Assembly: GCA_904419775.1 (NCBI GenBank)
Contig: CAJFSX010000004.1
Location: 1-50,934, forward strand
Direction: 5' to 3'
Source of the DNA: Candidatus Pararuminococcus gallinarum
GTDB lineage: Bacteria > Bacillota > Clostridia > Oscillospirales > Ruminococcaceae
Length of the DNA: 50,934 nucleotides
A program made the position numbers and the translations under genes. Shown here one piece after another: positions 48,674 through 50,934 of the stretch; the stretch's first letter is position 1, and each line of letters opens with the position of its first letter. The notes beneath the pieces were generated by a model. The model was not told the origin of the DNA. It searched no databases and saw only the letters and a program-made list of their open reading frames with translations.

Positions 48674-49425
48674 CCCCTGTCAGAGACGATTTTACCCCTG
48701 CGCAGATGGAGCGGATGCAGCAGGATGCCATCCGGCAGATGCGCCAGATGCACAACCGCGCCCAGTCCTCCAGCGGGCAACAGGGAAACGCACCATCCCG
48801 CTCCAACGGAGAAGGGCTCCAGAGCCAGGAACAGGTCCGGACTTCCAGCCCTCCTCCCGCCAGGGAAGGAAATTTCAATACAAATAGAAATAACCAGCAA
48901 AATAATATAAATAGGAATAACACAAATCGGAATAATAGGCAAAATAATTACAATAGGTATACAAATGGCGTCCGGTTTTCTCCCTTTCCAGGCGCTATGC
49001 CGGCGGGAGGGGGACAGCGGATGCGCCGTCCCCAAAACCCCGCCAGCCATCCAGGCGGCTGCCGGGAGGAAGCTGCCTCCCGGGATCCAAGGCCTCGGGC
49101 AGGTGGGGAAGAACGCACTCCCCACAGTGCCGGCTCCGGAGGCGGCGCCCATCCGGGGAACCGCCGTCCACCGCCGGGGCCTGCCTTTGACCTGGGAAAA
49201 CTGCTGGGCTCCCTGGGTTTGGGGGGACAGCCGGGACAGAATCGGGACCGGCCGCCGGAGGGGCAGCCATCGGGCACAGGAGGGCTGTTGGATCAGCTTT
49301 TGGGCCCGGAGGGCATCAACCTCTTTGAAAAGGACAGCTTAATGCTGCTGGGACTGATCTACTTCCTCCACCGGGAGGGAGCGGATCTCAAGCTCCTGTT
49401 GGCACTGGGATATATCCTCCTGTAA
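48670..49425 (+). CDS. Low-complexity Asn/Pro/Gly-rich protein with a conserved hydrophobic C-terminus
   Basis: 251 residues. A helical N-terminus (about 1-30, FTPAQMERMQQDAIRQMRQM) is followed by long disordered stretches: Asn/Arg-rich (about 70-97) and Pro/Gly/Arg-rich (about 100-180). The compact C-terminal segment DSLMLLGLIYFLHREGADLK plus LLLALGYILL resembles short hydrophobic tails seen in several clostridial small proteins, some linked to sporulation. Base composition dips sharply in the AAT-rich part at 48885-48965. It overlaps the previous gene (ATGA). No function can be named. Confidence 0.8.
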   Translation: MTPVRDDFTPAQMERMQQDAIRQMRQMHNRAQSSSGQQGNAPSRSNGEGLQSQEQVRTSSPPPAREGNFNTNRNNQQNNINRNNTNRNNRQNNYNRYTNGVRFSPFPGAMPAGGGQRMRRPQNPASHPGGCREEAASRDPRPRAGGEERTPHSAGSGGGAHPGNRRPPPGPAFDLGKLLGSLGLGGQPGQNRDRPPEGQPSGTGGLLDQLLGPEGINLFEKDSLMLLGLIYFLHREGADLKLLLALGYILL

Positions 49426-49432
49426 AAAAAGC

Positions 49433-49468
49433 AAGAAGGAAGGGGCGCAATTTTGCGCCCCTTCCTTC
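49433..49468. terminator. Terminator between convergent operons
   Basis: AGAAGGAAGGGGCGCAA pairs perfectly with its complement. On the minus strand it is followed by a long T run, so it mainly serves the DUF6440/GH13 operon. Confidence 0.9.
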
Positions 49469-49479
49469 TTCTGTCTCGG

Positions 49480-49677
49480 TTAGTTTTCCTCACCGGAAAT
49501 GGGGGAGATGATGGGTTTTCCGTCCCGGCCCAGCAGCGGAGTGATACCGCTGCCGCCGTTGGAGAGAATCTGCATCAGGTAGTTGACGCCGGTTTCCCTG
49601 TCCACCAGGATGCGGATTTCCTCCCCAAAGCTGTTCTGCCGGTAGGTGATGAGAAAACGATGATCCCTTCTTCCCAT
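49480..49677 (-). CDS. DUF6440-like small protein
   Basis: 65 residues: FLITYRQNSFGEEIRILVDR, ETGVNYL, and a C-terminal GSGITPLLGRDGKPII. This matches my memory of the small DUF6440 family, which is widespread in Firmicutes and of unknown function. Start 49677 follows GGGAGGTG with eight bases; a GTG three codons earlier overlaps the site. It lies 14 bp downstream of the GH13 gene and is probably co-transcribed. Confidence 0.82.
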   Translation of the reverse strand: MGRRDHRFLITYRQNSFGEEIRILVDRETGVNYLMQILSNGGSGITPLLGRDGKPIISPISGEEN

Positions 49678-49691
49678 GGGATACACCTCCC

Positions 49692-50934
49692 TTATGAATG
49701 GCCCCGGCGGGAAAAGCCGCCGAAGGCTCCGGATTTATGGTTTTTCCCCTGTTTGTGGGACCATCCTTTGGCCGCTCCGCCGCGGATGAGGGCGGGGGAA
49801 AGGGGAGGCACCACACAGACCCCTTCCTGGATCTCGCCGCCCAGCAGCACCTGCGCATGTGCAAAGCGGGGGGGCAGCGGAATCCGCATGGGGTTGTCGC
49901 TGGGGTTGACGATAACGAGCAGAGCCTCCTCCGGGGTCTGACGGAGGAAGGAGAAGACAAAATTGTCGGCGATATAGGGCACATAATCCCCCAGAATGAT
50001 CTCCTTACATTGCTCCCGAATGCCGGTCAAGGTGCGGACAAACTCCAGCATGGCGGCCGGCTCCTCGTTTTCCACCAGGCAGTTCCAGGCAAAGCAGCCC
50101 CGGTTGAAGGGATCCTTGTAGCCCTGCATGGCGATTTCGTCCCCATAGTAGATGCAGGGGATGCCGGGCAGGAACATGATGAGGGTAAAGGCCAGCCGGA
50201 GCAGGGCGATGCCCCGCTGGTACTGTTCGTGGTTGAGATAGTGGGTGGCCTGCCAGTTCCGGTCGTTTTGGCGCACCGGGTCCCCGGCCAGGACGGTGAT
50301 TGCCCGGGCGGTGTCATGGGTGGAGAGGGGGTTCATCAGCACGTCGATCACCGGCCGTGGGTAATTTTGCAGCAGGGTCAGGATGGTGTTGGAAAAGCCA
50401 TAGCCATCCTTATGGCGCAGATAGCTGAGGATGGATTCCAACAAGGGATAATCCATGACGCTGTCCAGCTGGCCCCCTAGAAGATAGCGCCGGCGCACCC
50501 CGTAGCTGATCTTGTTGGAGGCGTCCTCCCACACCTCGCCCAGGAGGAACTTCTCAGGATCATAGCCCTTGAGGGTGTCGTGGATAAGATCCAGGAAGCT
50601 GTCGGGCAGTTCATCGGCCACATCCAGCCGGAAGCCCTTGATGCCGCAGTCCAGCCAATGGCGGAGGACGCCTTCCTTGCCGCAGATAAACTCCCGGTAG
50701 GAGGGGTTTTCCTCATCTACTTCTGGCAGGGTGTCAAAGCCCCACCAGCTTTTGTAGCTTTTGGGGAACTGGATAAAGTGGAACCAGCTGCTGTAAGGGC
50801 TCTCCTGGCTTTGATAGGCCCCCAGGGTGGGATAGCGTCCCTCCCTGTTAAAGTAGAGGCTGTCGCTGCCCACATGGGAAAAGACCCCGTCTAAGATGAT
50901 GGAGATACCGTATTTTTTTGCCTCGGCGCACAGC
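49692..50934 (-). CDS. GH13 alpha-amylase-family glycosidase (partial, start beyond window)
   Basis: At least 414 codons, reading in frame off the right edge (YGISIILDGVFSHVG is the first visible catalytic-barrel motif, region I). Other GH13 regions are GFRLDVADE with the nucleophile Asp (region II), GEVWED with the acid/base Glu (region III) and STHDTAR with the third Asp (region IV). The unusual FNHTG-like and WWGFDTLPEVDEENP stretches resemble neopullulanase/cyclomaltodextrinase-type enzymes. No signal peptide can be judged because the N-terminus is missing. The last ~30 residues are a polar Lys/Gly-rich tail. An ATG at 50873 is internal, not the start. Confidence 0.95.
   Translation of the reverse strand, partial: LCAEAKKYGISIILDGVFSHVGSDSLYFNREGRYPTLGAYQSQESPYSSWFHFIQFPKSYKSWWGFDTLPEVDEENPSYREFICGKEGVLRHWLDCGIKGFRLDVADELPDSFLDLIHDTLKGYDPEKFLLGEVWEDASNKISYGVRRRYLLGGQLDSVMDYPLLESILSYLRHKDGYGFSNTILTLLQNYPRPVIDVLMNPLSTHDTARAITVLAGDPVRQNDRNWQATHYLNHEQYQRGIALLRLAFTLIMFLPGIPCIYYGDEIAMQGYKDPFNRGCFAWNCLVENEEPAAMLEFVRTLTGIREQCKEIILGDYVPYIADNFVFSFLRQTPEEALLVIVNPSDNPMRIPLPPRFAHAQVLLGGEIQEGVCVVPPLSPALIRGGAAKGWSHKQGKNHKSGAFGGFSRRGHS

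Noticed and set aside
49692..50480. Plus-strand frames over the GH13 gene
   Set aside because: Antisense shadows; the minus-strand frame carries all GH13 regions.

Overview
The window looks like a chromosomal segment of a GC-rich, probably spore-forming anaerobic gut Clostridium relative (Oscillospiraceae-like). The grounds are a 2[4Fe-4S] clostridial ferredoxin, single-chain glycyl-tRNA synthetase, a SigI/RsgI pair, CotH-family kinases, a CIRCE-controlled small heat-shock protein and a preQ1-I riboswitch before queT. Ribosome binding sites are strong and many terminators are perfect palindromes. There is no rRNA, CRISPR array, transposase or integrase. Taxonomy is inferred from gene content only.

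Layout. 0-5.6 kb: a three-copy repeat at the left edge, ferredoxin, glyS, tRNA-Pro followed directly by four tandem ~100-bp units each carrying two terminator-like hairpins, hsp20 under CIRCE, a small unknown gene and a YibE/F membrane protein. 5.6-10.6 kb: a 1644-residue cell-wall-anchored PHP-domain protein. 10.9-16.6 kb: sigI-rsgI, then a lipoprotein that duplicates the RsgI ectodomain, then a VTC-domain/DUF4956/CotH module. sigI and the lipoprotein gene share an unusual promoter (CCCCGGTTT-N13-CCGTA), so the module is probably part of the SigI regulon. 16.7-21 kb: a MerR-cupin-aldo/keto reductase-carboxymuconolactone decarboxylase operon, a LysR regulator and a small DMT-type protein.

21-31.2 kb (minus strand): one long operon that starts with a second VTC/DUF4956/CotH module and continues with a glycosidase-like exoprotein, a HEAT-repeat membrane protein, a processive family 2 glycosyltransferase, a coiled-coil protein and a GGDEF/EAL protein. 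It reads as a regulated exopolysaccharide or cell-surface polymer system. 31.6-33.7 kb: a uracil/xanthine permease and a GNAT acetyltransferase.

33.7-45.8 kb is the most unusual part. A STAS antagonist, a MATE transporter fused to an RsbW-like ATPase domain, a GH3-family acyl-adenylating enzyme, a membrane SpoIIE-type phosphatase and a free RsbW-like kinase form a tightly coupled plus-strand operon. Divergent from it is a single polypeptide that joins substrate-binding lobes (in inverted order), an amino-acid ABC permease, its ATPase and another RsbW-like C-terminal domain. A two-component system follows, then a 67-codon remnant of the same RsbW-like domain. I infer a partner-switching pathway that acts on transporters through fused pseudo-kinase domains rather than on a sigma factor. 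The block ends at a tRNA-Thr/tRNA-Tyr pair and may be an island.

46-50.9 kb: tRNAs, a preQ1 riboswitch with queT, several unknown small proteins including a coupled three-gene operon, a DUF6440-like gene and a GH13 alpha-amylase cut by the window edge.
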